64,000 nt of DNA, taken from positions 29,417 through 93,416 of the forward strand of contig JAEUTI010000016.1 in assembly GCA_016788065.1 (NCBI GenBank), read 5' to 3'. The position numbers and the translations under genes were made by a program. The stretch comes from Bacteroidia bacterium (GTDB lineage: Bacteria > Bacteroidota > Bacteroidia > AKYH767-A > OLB10). Below are positions 25,003-34,429 of this stretch, piece after piece. The notes beneath the pieces were generated by a model that was not told the DNA's origin, searched no databases, and was given only the letters and a program-made list of their open reading frames with translations. Every line of letters begins with the position of its first letter. The stretch's first letter is position 1.

Positions 25003-27177
25003 ATGAAAATTATAAAATTAACCACGCTTTGCTTCTTGCTGCTTATAACCTCATTGGTTAATGCTCAAAACAGCAGTTTAAAACTGGAAGATATTTGGGC
25101 AAGCCGTCAGTTTATGTCATCTGGACTGGGTGAAGTACGCTCAATGAAAGATGGAATTCATTTTACTGAGTTGGTAAGTGATGCAGGCATTCAGTATATC
25201 ACCAAATTAGAATTCAAAACAGGTACTACAAAAGATACCATCTGGAGTTCGGCCTCAGATAAAAGTCAGGATAAAAAAATGGAGATCAGCAATTACCAAT
25301 TCAGTGCTGATGAATCCAAATTATTATTAGAAACCGAATCAGAGCCCATTTATAGGCACTCTACCAAATCGAATAACTTCGTTTATGATGTGACTGCAAA
25401 AAGCACCACAGCTGTATCTAAAAATGGGAAACAGCAATATGCTAGTTTTTCACCAGATGGGAAATCGGTTTGTTTTGTGAGAGACAATAATTTATATTTG
25501 GTTAACCTCTCCACTAATCAGGAAACACAAATAACAACCGATGGTAAGAGAAATGAAATTATTAATGGTGCAACCGATTGGGTATATGAAGAAGAATTTT
25601 CATTCGATAAAGCTTTCCAATGGTCACCTGATGGGAAATCAATTGCCTATTATCGTTTCGATGAATCGGCAGTTAAGGAATTTAATCTTACCTATTATGG
25701 CACTTTATATCCCAAGGAAGAAAAATATAAATATCCAAAGGCGGGGGAAACCAATTCTACAGTTGAAATTTACATTTATAGTATAGCATCCGGTAAAGCA
25801 GTAAAAGCAGATGTTAACAAAGAAGCCGACCAATACATCCCACGCATTAAATGGACTTCGGACAACTCAAAACTTTGTGTAATGCGAATGAATCGTTTGC
25901 AAAACCTGCTCGAATTATATTCAGTTGATGCTGCGACAGGGAAATCTGTTCTCATGTTCAGTGAATCAAATAAAGCTTATATCGAAATAACAGATCATTT
26001 AACATTCCTGAAAAAATCAAAAGAATTTATATGGACCAGTACCATTGATGGATTTAATCATATTTATCTGCATGATCTGAATGGTAAACTGAAACAACAA
26101 ATTACCAAAGGTAAATGGGATGTTACCGACTTTTATGGATTTGATGAAGCCTCCGGCACTTATTATTTTCAGGCAGCTATGAACAGTCCAATGGAAAAAC
26201 AAGTTTATGCTGTTTCAAAAGGTGGAGCTCCCCGATTAATCAGTCCTTCAACCGGAACAAGTGATGCAAAATTCAGTGCCAATTATAAATTCTATTTTAT
26301 TACGAATTCTAAAATCGATCAACCTCACACTGTAACGTTACACATATGGAGTGGCAAACAGGTACGAGTAATTAAGGACAACAAAAAAGTTGCTGAAACA
26401 ATGTCAGGCTATAAACTTTCTAAACCTGAATTCTTCAACTTTACTACCAGTGAAGGAATTTCATTAAATGGATGGATGATAAAACCAACAGACTTTAATC
26501 CTTCGAAAAAATATCCTGTGTTTCAATACATGTATGGAGGACCAAACAGTCAGACTGTAAAGAATGAATGGTTAGGACCCAATTACTTTTGGTTCCAGAT
26601 GCTTGCTCAAAACGGTTATATCATAGTGAGTGTCGATAATCGTGGCACAGGAGCTCGTGGTGAAGCCTTCAACAAATGTATCTACAAACAACTTGGGAAA
26701 CTGGAAACAATCGATCAGATTGAAGCAGCTAAGTGGATGGGCAAACAAACCTATGTGGATGCATCCCGAATTGGTGCGTTTGGCTGGAGCTATGGTGGAT
26801 ACATGACATCTTTATTAATGACTAAAGGTGCAGATTATTTCAAAGCTGCTATTGCAGTTGCACCGGTAACAAACTGGAGATATTACGATACCATCTACAC
26901 AGAAAGATATCTGCAAACTCCACAGATGAATGCAACAGGGTATGATGAAAACTCACCTATTAATTTCACTGATAAACTTAAAGGAAATTACCTGCTGATA
27001 CATGGTACAACTGACGACAATGTTCACATGCAAAATTCTATGGAAATGGTAACTGCGTTAGTTAAGGAAAAGAAGCAATTCGACTCTTTCTACTATCCAA
27101 ATAAAGCCCATGGAATTAGTGGGGTGCGCTTGCATTTGTACCAGAAAATGACAAATTTTATACTTGAAAAACTATAG
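25003..27177 (+). CDS. Dipeptidyl-peptidase IV (S9 family serine peptidase)
   Basis: The ATG at 25003 gives a signal peptide (MKIIKLTTLCFLLLITSLVNAQ); the earlier in-frame TTG is rejected. The 724-residue protein has the N-terminal eight-bladed propeller of DPP IV, including DWVYEEEF, whose paired Glu residues hold the substrate N-terminus. The C-terminal hydrolase domain has GWSYGGYMTS (Ser), HGTTDDNVH (Asp) and NKAHGISG (His). It releases Xaa-Pro dipeptides from peptides in the periplasm. The call is firm as DPP IV type; it works with the peptide transporter and other peptidases of the window. Confidence 0.93.
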   Translation: MKIIKLTTLCFLLLITSLVNAQNSSLKLEDIWASRQFMSSGLGEVRSMKDGIHFTELVSDAGIQYITKLEFKTGTTKDTIWSSASDKSQDKKMEISNYQFSADESKLLLETESEPIYRHSTKSNNFVYDVTAKSTTAVSKNGKQQYASFSPDGKSVCFVRDNNLYLVNLSTNQETQITTDGKRNEIINGATDWVYEEEFSFDKAFQWSPDGKSIAYYRFDESAVKEFNLTYYGTLYPKEEKYKYPKAGETNSTVEIYIYSIASGKAVKADVNKEADQYIPRIKWTSDNSKLCVMRMNRLQNLLELYSVDAATGKSVLMFSESNKAYIEITDHLTFLKKSKEFIWTSTIDGFNHIYLHDLNGKLKQQITKGKWDVTDFYGFDEASGTYYFQAAMNSPMEKQVYAVSKGGAPRLISPSTGTSDAKFSANYKFYFITNSKIDQPHTVTLHIWSGKQVRVIKDNKKVAETMSGYKLSKPEFFNFTTSEGISLNGWMIKPTDFNPSKKYPVFQYMYGGPNSQTVKNEWLGPNYFWFQMLAQNGYIIVSVDNRGTGARGEAFNKCIYKQLGKLETIDQIEAAKWMGKQTYVDASRIGAFGWSYGGYMTSLLMTKGADYFKAAIAVAPVTNWRYYDTIYTERYLQTPQMNATGYDENSPINFTDKLKGNYLLIHGTTDDNVHMQNSMEMVTALVKEKKQFDSFYYPNKAHGISGVRLHLYQKMTNFILEKL

Positions 27178-27179
27178 GA

Positions 27180-27806
27180 TTAACTTTTGTTTTCCTCCTG
27201 AAATTCAGTCACCAAAGCGTTAAGCTCATTGGCTAAATCAGGATTTAATTCAAATCCATTCAAGTTTAATGTTTGTTGTTTGCCGGAATGAAGGATAACA
27301 CTCATTTTATCTCCGGTCAATTTAAATGAATTTATTTCATTCATTGGTATTTCTACTGTCCGGCTAAATAGAAACCGTTTGAAAGAAAAGGTTTGCTCAT
27401 TTATTTCGAATCCTGTTTTCACCTTTGCTTCAGGAAACATGACTCCTTTAAAAATCATTATTGATGCTCCGATAAACAACATGTGAGCCGGTTGAAATCC
27501 CTTTTCAGGTTTGTACATCCAGGCGCCTTGAGCGATCAGTAACATCCCTGAAAACATCATGGATGTATCCAGCCCCATCCATTTACTTGAACCGGGGTTC
27601 TTAAAATCTTTTACAGAACCATAAATTATAACAACTCCGGTTGCCGCAGTTAAAACACGAAGCAGCATTCCTCCTACCGTTTCCGAATTTGCAGAAGCAG
27701 CAGTCAAAATCAACAGGAATGCAGGAGTTACAGATTGAACCATTAATCCCAAACGCCTTCTTTTATTTGGTTTTAAAGGCAAATAAACACGCTCGATTTC
27801 ACTCAT
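27180..27806 (-). CDS. Membrane protein with PH-like C-terminal domain, unknown
   Basis: The 208-residue protein has four hydrophobic segments between residues about 20 and 130 (LGLMVQSVTPAFLLILTAA, GGMLLRVLTAATGVVIIYG, MMFSGMLLIAQGAWMY, MLFIGASIMIFKGVMF). A C-terminal beta domain of about 75 residues follows (TFSFKRFLFSRTVEIPMNEINSFKL), resembling a PH-like bacterial domain. No family name is claimed. Its stop is 2 bases from the stop of the DPP IV gene. Both genes' transcripts must overlap or terminate inside each other. Confidence 0.65.
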   Translation of the reverse strand: MSEIERVYLPLKPNKRRRLGLMVQSVTPAFLLILTAASANSETVGGMLLRVLTAATGVVIIYGSVKDFKNPGSSKWMGLDTSMMFSGMLLIAQGAWMYKPEKGFQPAHMLFIGASIMIFKGVMFPEAKVKTGFEINEQTFSFKRFLFSRTVEIPMNEINSFKLTGDKMSVILHSGKQQTLNLNGFELNPDLANELNALVTEFQEENKS

Positions 27807-27851
27807 TTTGTTCTCATAATTAATACTTTACAAATAACGACAAATTAACCA

Positions 27852-27859
27852 TAACTTTG
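27852..27859 (+). promoter_or_regulatory. Candidate -7 element of ytxJ
   Basis: TAACTTTG ends 4 bases before the ATG at 27864, implying an almost leaderless transcript. Confidence 0.5.
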
Positions 27860-27863
27860 CAAC

Positions 27864-28190
27864 ATGAAATGGATCGAAATTAATAATACCAGGGAACTGG
27901 AACAATTTCTGGCTAATGCAGATAAAACACAACCTTTAATCATTTTCAAACACAGCACCCGATGCAGCGTAAGTCGTATGTCTAAGCAACTGTTCGAAGG
28001 AGAATGGAAAAATGATAAAGAAGTTTACCTGATCAATGTTGTTGAAAACCGGGAAACGAGTAATTCGGTTGCTTCAAAGTTCGGCATTCAGCATGAATCA
28101 CCTCAAATCCTTGTAATTAAGAATGGAAGATGCATTTATGATGCTTCTCATTCTATGATTGATGCCAATACGGTATCAGGCTATATGTGA
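27864..28190 (+). CDS. ytxJ: Bacillithiol-system redox-active protein YtxJ
   Basis: The 108-residue thioredoxin-fold protein has the YtxJ signature FKHSTRCSVSRMSKQ; the Cys in HSTRCSVS is the active-site residue. The cis-Pro region is HESPQILVIKNG. Family knowledge: monothiol bacilliredoxin-like proteins act on bacillithiol mixed disulfides. Finding bshC 1.6 kb away supports bacillithiol as the thiol here. Its stop lies 2 bases from the stop of the convergent HerA-like gene. Confidence 0.88.
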   Translation: MKWIEINNTRELEQFLANADKTQPLIIFKHSTRCSVSRMSKQLFEGEWKNDKEVYLINVVENRETSNSVASKFGIQHESPQILVIKNGRCIYDASHSMIDANTVSGYM

Positions 28191-28192
28191 TT

Positions 28193-29734
28193 TTAGAACC
28201 ACCGCGATGCTTTCTTTCTTCGTGTGGAACTAACTCCCAACACCCCTAATAAACCGCGTGTTAATTCTCTGGCAACAGTTCTCATAACCTGTCTTCCAAC
28301 AGTGCTGTCAACAGCTTCGCCTATAACTGATTTTTCTGCTTTAGCAGATTTCCTTCCTGAAGGTTCATCTGATTGCTTTTCTGGTGTTGTTGCAATTTTT
28401 TCAGACAACATTTCGTAAGCACTTTCCCGATCAATTTCCTCATTATACTTCTTCACAAGAGTTGAAGTCAATATTATGTCATCAATTTCATGATCAGTCA
28501 ACACATCCATTCTGGAAGAAGGCGCACATAACAAAGTATGCACCAATGGTGTTGGTACTCCTTTTTCACTAAGTGCAGTAACCAGAGCCTCTCCTATTCC
28601 AAGATGCGTTAGTAAATCTTCGGTTTTATAGAAATCTGAAAGTGGGTAATTCTCAGCAACCGATTTTATTGTTTTCCTGTCTTTTGCTGTGAATGCACGC
28701 AAGGAATGTTGAATCTTGAGACCGAGCTGCGCGAGAACAGAATCATGAACATCTGTAGGTTGTTGTGTACAGAAAAATACCCCGACACCTTTCGATCTGA
28801 TCAGTTTTATGATAGTCTCTATTTGATTTAGCAGAGCATCAGAAGCCTCATTAAAAATTAAGTGTGCTTCATCAATAAAAATGGCCAGCTTTGGTTGTTC
28901 AACATCGCCTTCTTCCGGAAATGTAGCATATATTTCAGCAAGCAAACTTAACATAAAGGTCGAGAACAATTTCGGCTTATCCTGTATATCAGTCAATCTT
29001 ATGATGTTTAGATAACCTCTTCCCTTTTCATCAATTCTTGTCAAATCATCGGGATCAAACGAACGCTCGCCAAAAAATATTTCTGCACCCTGTTGTTCAA
29101 TTTCAATAATTTTTCTAATAATAGTAGATGTTGATGCGGAACTAATTCTTCCATATTCCTTCTCAATTTCCACCTTTCCTTCATTAGTCAGAAATTGCAA
29201 TGCCTTCTTAAAATCCTTCAGATCCAACAATGGCAATTCATTATCGTCGCAATATTTAAAAACGAGGGATACTACTCCACCTTGTGTGTCATTTAATTCA
29301 AGAATTTTTGAAAACAACACTGGTCCAAATTCTGAAACTGTTGCTCTTAGTCTTGCACCTTTTTCATTGGAGATGGTAAGAAACTCCACAGGAAATGATT
29401 CCGGTAACCATGGCACACCAATTTTCTGATGGCGTTCGTCTATTTTAGTATTAGGTTCTCCGGATGCAGCAATTCCGCTCAAGTCACCTTTCACATCCAT
29501 TAATAAACAGGGCACTCCCTTTCGTGAAAGGGCTTCCACCAAACCTTGCAGGGTTTTGGTTTTTCCGGTTCCAGTAGCACCGGCAATCAAACCATGACGG
29601 TTTAAAGTTTTAAGAGGAATTTTAACATGAACACCGGGAACCGATTCACCATTTAAAACACCACCTCCTAAAACAATATAATCTCCTTTACAAGTATAAC
29701 CGGCATTTACCGATTCTATAAATTTATCTTTCAT
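28193..29734 (-). CDS. HerA-like ATPase (DUF853, YjgR family)
   Basis: The 513-residue protein is a P-loop ATPase of the HerA/FtsK fold: Walker A GATGTGKTKTLQ (about residues 52-63), Walker B in LAIFIDEAHLIF, and the DUF853 C-terminal region with VFFCTQQPTDV. The Lys/Ser-rich segment near residue 460 is low-complexity. The biological role of the family is unknown; some relatives act in DNA end processing or conflict systems, but no partner such as NurA is adjacent here. The gene is separated from bshC by 33 bases on the same strand, which suggests co-transcription. Confidence 0.88.
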   Translation of the reverse strand: MKDKFIESVNAGYTCKGDYIVLGGGVLNGESVPGVHVKIPLKTLNRHGLIAGATGTGKTKTLQGLVEALSRKGVPCLLMDVKGDLSGIAASGEPNTKIDERHQKIGVPWLPESFPVEFLTISNEKGARLRATVSEFGPVLFSKILELNDTQGGVVSLVFKYCDDNELPLLDLKDFKKALQFLTNEGKVEIEKEYGRISSASTSTIIRKIIEIEQQGAEIFFGERSFDPDDLTRIDEKGRGYLNIIRLTDIQDKPKLFSTFMLSLLAEIYATFPEEGDVEQPKLAIFIDEAHLIFNEASDALLNQIETIIKLIRSKGVGVFFCTQQPTDVHDSVLAQLGLKIQHSLRAFTAKDRKTIKSVAENYPLSDFYKTEDLLTHLGIGEALVTALSEKGVPTPLVHTLLCAPSSRMDVLTDHEIDDIILTSTLVKKYNEEIDRESAYEMLSEKIATTPEKQSDEPSGRKSAKAEKSVIGEAVDSTVGRQVMRTVARELTRGLLGVLGVSSTRRKKASRWF

Positions 29735-29767
29735 AATTAAATGCGATTTGATTTACGGACTGCTTGC

Positions 29768-31369
29768 TTATTCTTCATCAGTAATTATTAGAAACTCTTT
29801 CCTGAATGGATCAGTATGCTGGTACAATTCTTTGATAAATGAAATGCCATACAATTGAAAAAAAGCCAAACCATTTTCATGTCTTTCCTGAAGCCCATTG
29901 CCCGGGAACAATTTTTCCTTTACCGATTTCAACTGATTAACAATCGTTTCATTCTTCTTCTTAAGAGATCGTCTTGCTTTCTCTTCCAAAGTCTGAACAG
30001 CTTTAACAATTTTTTGCTTTTCCGCTTCAATTGCAGGGACTAATGTTGGATCCACCTGCTTATAATTTCCGCTAAGCTCTTCAAACAACTTTAAGATACC
30101 TGCCTGCACATGATCAGTATGCAATGGAACTTCAGTACTGTTTTCAATCAGTTCAAACAGTAACGAATCGGTACTTTTAAATAGCTCGGTTGGCTTTAGT
30201 CCTATCTTACCAATTTTAGTTAATGTAGAACTATCTATAACCATCATGCAATTGCGAAGCATCAACACAGGTAATGAAATGTTGAATTTTTCGAACATCT
30301 GTTTGTATTGAAGCCAGTAATTCAATTCACCCGGACCACCAATATAAGCAAGGTTCGGTAAAATTTTTTCCTGATATAAAGGTCTCATGACCACGTTCGG
30401 ACTGAATTTTTGCGGTGTTTCATGTAATGCTTTCCGCAGTTCAGCTTCAGAAAAACTGATATCACTATTCAGAACCTGGAATGTTTCATTCTCTGACTTC
30501 ACAATTCGTTCACGTAAATTATTATCGAGATAAAACAAATTGATTTCCCTGGGCTGTACCTGAACCTTATAATTCAACTGAAGTTGTGCAGAAGTTGACA
30601 TCACAGCATGGTAGGCAGTGCCTTCATAAATATCCCTTTCCATTTCCGGCACAAAAAGTTGTTTCAATACCGGATCATCGCCATCAATAATGACAAGCCC
30701 GTATGACCCAAACAGGTGATGCATGATTTTTCTTGTTGCCTCTGCAAGTGTATTGGATTCGGCATACGCTTTTTCAAAATATTCAAGCATCTCAACCGAA
30801 TCTCTGAAAACCGCTTTTAGCTCTGAAGCAATTTGCTCAATTCCGGTAGTAGAAAGTCTGCCGGCAGCACCTTTTGCAGGATAATTCCATTCGTATTTTT
30901 TTCCAAAAACATGCAGGTGATTGATTTCTTCAAAATCGTGATCTTCTGATGCCATCCAAAAAACTGGTATAACTTTTTTATCCTCGTATTTTTCATTCAG
31001 AGAATCTGCCAGTTTAACAGTGGTTAAAATTTTATAAAGAGAATATAATGGTCCGGTAAATATATTTAACTGATGTCCGGTTGTAACAGTAAATGTGTTT
31101 TCAGATGATAAAGAATCAATGGTACTTGAAGTAATTTTACCGGCATCTGTATCACTGCTCAACAGATTTTTATATTGATTGTGAAGTGCTTTAACCAATA
31201 CTTGGCGATTACATTCAAATTGCTTTCGCTGGTCAAACATTTTGTCAAATGAAGCAATTTCAGGTGGTAAATTGTAAAACGGCTTCAACTTTGAATCACC
31301 CAACAAATAGTCACTGACCAAAGACGAAAACTGATGGGTTTCCTGAAATGAAATTACCTGATTTTTCAT
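29768..31369 (-). CDS. bshC: Bacillithiol biosynthesis cysteine-adding enzyme BshC
   Basis: I choose the ATG at 31369 (MKNQVISFQE) because the -7 element TATCTTTG at 31392-31385 covers the upstream in-frame start at 31387. The 533-residue protein has BshC features: FYNLPPEIASFDKMFDQR, TGHQLNIFTGPLYSLYK (substrate loop), PVFWMASEDHDFEE, and GGPGELNYWLQ, plus a coiled C-terminal arm (EEKARRSLKKKNETIVNQL). BshC joins cysteine to GlcN-malate to finish bacillithiol, in the cytoplasm. bshA and bshB are not in the window. Confidence 0.93.
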   Translation of the reverse strand: MKNQVISFQETHQFSSLVSDYLLGDSKLKPFYNLPPEIASFDKMFDQRKQFECNRQVLVKALHNQYKNLLSSDTDAGKITSSTIDSLSSENTFTVTTGHQLNIFTGPLYSLYKILTTVKLADSLNEKYEDKKVIPVFWMASEDHDFEEINHLHVFGKKYEWNYPAKGAAGRLSTTGIEQIASELKAVFRDSVEMLEYFEKAYAESNTLAEATRKIMHHLFGSYGLVIIDGDDPVLKQLFVPEMERDIYEGTAYHAVMSTSAQLQLNYKVQVQPREINLFYLDNNLRERIVKSENETFQVLNSDISFSEAELRKALHETPQKFSPNVVMRPLYQEKILPNLAYIGGPGELNYWLQYKQMFEKFNISLPVLMLRNCMMVIDSSTLTKIGKIGLKPTELFKSTDSLLFELIENSTEVPLHTDHVQAGILKLFEELSGNYKQVDPTLVPAIEAEKQKIVKAVQTLEEKARRSLKKKNETIVNQLKSVKEKLFPGNGLQERHENGLAFFQLYGISFIKELYQHTDPFRKEFLIITDEE

Positions 31370-31384
31370 GAGCCTGATTTGGCT

Positions 31385-31392
31385 CAAAGATA
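31385..31392 (-). promoter_or_regulatory. -7 element of bshC
   Basis: On the minus strand TATCTTTG overlaps the more upstream candidate start of bshC, supporting the start 15 bases downstream. Confidence 0.5.
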
Positions 31393-31427
31393 CTACTTAT
31401 CCTTGCTTTTTGAAGGTTTAGACACTC

Positions 31428-32093
31428 TCAGGATACTTTGGGTATCTTCTTTTGCTTGTATTTTCTGATCCAGAAAATCAACAAAGGGGTACCAACAAAA
31501 GTCGGCCATAACCAACTTATTACTGCCGGTAAAAACTGCATATTCACTGCCGAAAAAGCTGAAACGGTTGCAATATATGCTCCCACCATTCCCGACATGT
31601 GATGAAACAGCCAATTCTTGATATGATAACCAGCAATCGTAAATGATTTAATATCAGTATAAACGGAACGTGAACCAATCAGTCCAAATACTACTGAAAT
31701 GTAACCAAAGGGTTCTGAAACATTTTTTGATAAAAGCAGCAACCCAAAACCAATTAAAGCCAGGGAAAATAAACCGGAAACGGATACCAGGATCCAATCG
31801 ATTAATTTGACATCTGCTATCGAATTAATTTTCTTTCGGTATAATGCCCTGTATCCTGAAGCTGCCAGGTAAAAACTAAAAACTGCAACTAATGCCAGAA
31901 ACACAGTCGAATTTATAAAGGTCATTACCAGTGCGGAGATGGCTACTACAGTCATACTCCAAAAGAAAATCTTACCCCAAAGTCTGTGAGCATTGCCACC
32001 CTTCTTAACCACCATAGCAACCGGCGCAACTACTAAAGCCAGAAAACCGGCAGCGATGTGCAAATACAACCAATATTTGAAACTATTTTCCAT
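31428..32093 (-). CDS. DUF2306-like multi-pass membrane protein
   Basis: The 221-residue protein has about seven hydrophobic helices. The opening LHIAAGFLALVVAPVAMVVKKGG and NAHRLWGKIFFWSM (a His-Arg-x-x-Gly element) match the DUF2306 pattern, a widespread predicted membrane family with no assigned function. It ends in a basic tail (WIRKYKQKKIPKVS). It is transcribed from its own promoter and followed by bshC after 58 bases. Confidence 0.75.
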   Translation of the reverse strand: MENSFKYWLYLHIAAGFLALVVAPVAMVVKKGGNAHRLWGKIFFWSMTVVAISALVMTFINSTVFLALVAVFSFYLAASGYRALYRKKINSIADVKLIDWILVSVSGLFSLALIGFGLLLLSKNVSEPFGYISVVFGLIGSRSVYTDIKSFTIAGYHIKNWLFHHMSGMVGAYIATVSAFSAVNMQFLPAVISWLWPTFVGTPLLIFWIRKYKQKKIPKVS

Positions 32094-32116
32094 AACTTAG
32101 TTTTGTTTTGATGTGA

Positions 32117-32144
32117 CAAATGTAAAGCATCAACAACCAAACAA
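32117..32144 (-). promoter_or_regulatory. Promoter of the DUF2306-like gene
   Basis: On the minus strand TTG (32144-32142), 17 bases, then TACATTTG (32124-32117): a full match to TTG-N17-TAnnTTTG. The start codon is 24 bases further. Confidence 0.65.
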
Positions 32145-32207
32145 TTTTACAATGGTATGGATATCAGCAATTTGGGATGAACGGCAGGCTAATAAGGGAT
32201 AAATGGT

Positions 32208-33101
32208 CTAACGACCATGAATCCGGGACAAAAGGGCCTTTACAGTTGTAGCGGCGCGACGGGAAACCGGCACCGATTCTTCAACATGATCAAAAATTAA
32301 GCGGTACCCCTGGCTACTTCCAGAAACATTTTTAACATTCCGGATATTAACCAAAAAAGCCCGGTGCACTCTGACGACAAATTCAGAGGTATTCATTTCT
32401 TCCAATCGCTTGAGGGAACTTCTCAATAAGGCGCGTCTGACAATGTTATTTTCGATATATATGATATCGGAGTAGTTATCGGCAGATTCAGCAAACAGGA
32501 ACTGATCCGGAGTAAGTAACAATTCATCTTTTCCATTTTCAGAACTAAAGATCAACTGTCCATTATCAAAGGGTCCGACCAAAGGGGCTTCCAGATCCTG
32601 ATTTATAGATTCAACAACCTTAAGATTCTTATGCAATAACCTAATTCTTGTTAATAAGGTGATTACAGTGACAGGAAAAATTGCTACCAAAATGGTATAC
32701 AGCTGAAAGGTTAGCAACATGGTTCCGCTGATGCCAGTAAATCCTAAAAAACTACTGTAAAAAAGATTTCCCAAACCTATAAGTACAATGGTGATGACCG
32801 ACCAAATTATATTCTTACCAACGGTCCATTCGCGATCATCAAAAATATTTGGGAAGGCAGGGATAATTACAAAATCGGCGATTAGTATTACCAGAAACGT
32901 AACGGCCCCATATCCAATAAAAACCGGAATCACTTTATACCAGGGCCAGTTTAATTCCGATAAACCGAATGGACGAAAAATTGTCAGGAAGAAAACTACA
33001 AACAAACTGATCAGTAACCCGGTCCTCAGATGCCGGTTGCGGTCATCTTCTAGCGGGTATGGATCACTGAATATTTGCGTAAATTTCTGAAAGATGTTCA
33101 T
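32208..33101 (-). CDS. LytTR-family transcriptional regulator with membrane domain
   Basis: The 297-residue protein begins with four hydrophobic helices (about residues 27-155; RTGLLISLFVVFFLTIF, VIPVFIGYGAVTFLVILIADF, IIWSVITIVLIGLGNLFY, LLTFQLYTILVAIFPVTVI). A linker and a C-terminal LytTR DNA-binding domain (about 195-295) follow, with FLFAESADNYSDIIYIE, FVVRVHRAFLVNIRNV and the final VPVSRR. Instead of a receiver domain it carries its own membrane part, so it may sense a membrane cue directly. It is the last gene of the ftsY-rimO run, 8 bases after rimO. Its target is unknown. Confidence 0.85.
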   Translation of the reverse strand: MNIFQKFTQIFSDPYPLEDDRNRHLRTGLLISLFVVFFLTIFRPFGLSELNWPWYKVIPVFIGYGAVTFLVILIADFVIIPAFPNIFDDREWTVGKNIIWSVITIVLIGLGNLFYSSFLGFTGISGTMLLTFQLYTILVAIFPVTVITLLTRIRLLHKNLKVVESINQDLEAPLVGPFDNGQLIFSSENGKDELLLTPDQFLFAESADNYSDIIYIENNIVRRALLRSSLKRLEEMNTSEFVVRVHRAFLVNIRNVKNVSGSSQGYRLIFDHVEESVPVSRRAATTVKALLSRIHGR

Positions 33102-33109
33102 TGATAGTA

Positions 33110-34420
33110 TCAGACTGGTACAGCGAAAAGATCAAACTCTCCGGCAGATGTTATTTTACAATTCACAAATGATCCGACCCTTAAATATGTGTCTTTCGCT
33201 TCAATCAATACTTCATTGTCAACTTCCGGAGAATCGGCTTCCGAACGTCCAATATAATACATTCCTTCTTTTCTGTCAATGAGGACTTTTTCAATCCTTC
33301 CAACTTTAGATTCATTTATTTCTGCGGAAATTTCCTGTTGAAGTGCCATCACAGCAGCAACACGATCCTCTTTTACTTCTTCAGGAACATCATCGATCAG
33401 GGAATAGGCATGCGTATTTTCTTCATGGGAATAAGTAAAAATTCCCAATCTATCGAATCGTGCTTCTTTAACGAATTGCAACATTTCCTCATGATCCTGT
33501 TCTGTTTCTCCGGGATATCCGGCAATCATGGTAGTTCTGATGGTAATACCGGGAACTTTTTCACGAATCCGTTCGAGTAATTCATAAGTCTTTTTTCGAG
33601 TAGTTCCCCGTCGCATCGACTTCAGCATGGCATCACTGATATGTTGCAATGGAATATCCAGGTATTTACAAATGGTAGGCTCTTCCCGCATAACATCCAG
33701 AATATCTTCCGGAAATCCTGAAGGGAAGGCATAATGCAAGCGAATCCACTCTATTCCCTCCACTTTTGCAAGGGCTCTCATCAGATCAGCTAACTTCCGC
33801 TCCTTATAAATATCAAGGCCATAATAGGTAGAATCCTGAGCAATCAGTAACAGCTCTTTGGTGCCTTTGGCAGCAAGTTCCTTCGCTTCAGCAACCAGCT
33901 TTTCAATTGGTTTTGATACATGATTGCCTCGCATCAATGGGATGGCACAAAAAGAACAAGGACGATCACAACCTTCAGAAATCTTGAGGTAAGCAAAATG
34001 TCGGGGTGTAGTCAACATTCTTTCACCTACCAATTCATTCTTATAATCTGCGCCTAAAGTATTCAATAAAAGAGGTAAGTCGCGGGTTCCAAAAAAGTGA
34101 TCTACATTGGGAATTTCCTTTTCCAAATCGGGCTTATACCGTTCAGACAAACATCCGGTAACAATAAGTTTATCGATTTTACCTGCTGCTTTTTCTTTAG
34201 CAAAATGTAAAATGGTGTCAATCGATTCCTGCTTTGCATTATCTATGAAACCGCAGGTATTGATGATAACAATATCGGAAGAAGCTGTTTTACTTTCATG
34301 GACTGCTTCAATATCGTTTGCAAGCAATTGTCCCATGAGCACTTCAGAATCCACAACATTCTTGGAACAGCCAAGTGTTACAACATTTACACGATTACTT
34401 TTGGTCGATTTTGTTCTCAC
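33110..34420 (-). CDS. rimO: Ribosomal protein S12 methylthiotransferase RimO
   Basis: The 436-residue radical-SAM enzyme has the UPF0004 N-terminal domain with three cysteines (Cys18 in TLGCSKN, Cys56, Cys90) and the radical-SAM cluster CDRPCSFC (Cys151, 155, 158), then a C-terminal TRAM domain. The TLGCSKNVVDSE opening is RimO rather than MiaB type. It adds a methylthio group to Asp of ribosomal protein S12, fitting the ribosomal gene neighbourhood. The flanking genes overlap or abut within 10 bases on both sides, so it is in an operon. Confidence 0.93.
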   Translation of the reverse strand: MRTKSTKSNRVNVVTLGCSKNVVDSEVLMGQLLANDIEAVHESKTASSDIVIINTCGFIDNAKQESIDTILHFAKEKAAGKIDKLIVTGCLSERYKPDLEKEIPNVDHFFGTRDLPLLLNTLGADYKNELVGERMLTTPRHFAYLKISEGCDRPCSFCAIPLMRGNHVSKPIEKLVAEAKELAAKGTKELLLIAQDSTYYGLDIYKERKLADLMRALAKVEGIEWIRLHYAFPSGFPEDILDVMREEPTICKYLDIPLQHISDAMLKSMRRGTTRKKTYELLERIREKVPGITIRTTMIAGYPGETEQDHEEMLQFVKEARFDRLGIFTYSHEENTHAYSLIDDVPEEVKEDRVAAVMALQQEISAEINESKVGRIEKVLIDRKEGMYYIGRSEADSPEVDNEVLIEAKDTYLRVGSFVNCKITSAGEFDLFAVPV

Positions 34421-34429
34421 AATTAGCTA

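Noticed and set aside
31393..31614. Short minus-strand frame overlapping the DUF2306-like gene
   Set aside because: Out of frame with the membrane protein, with no separate start region; a shadow of that gene.
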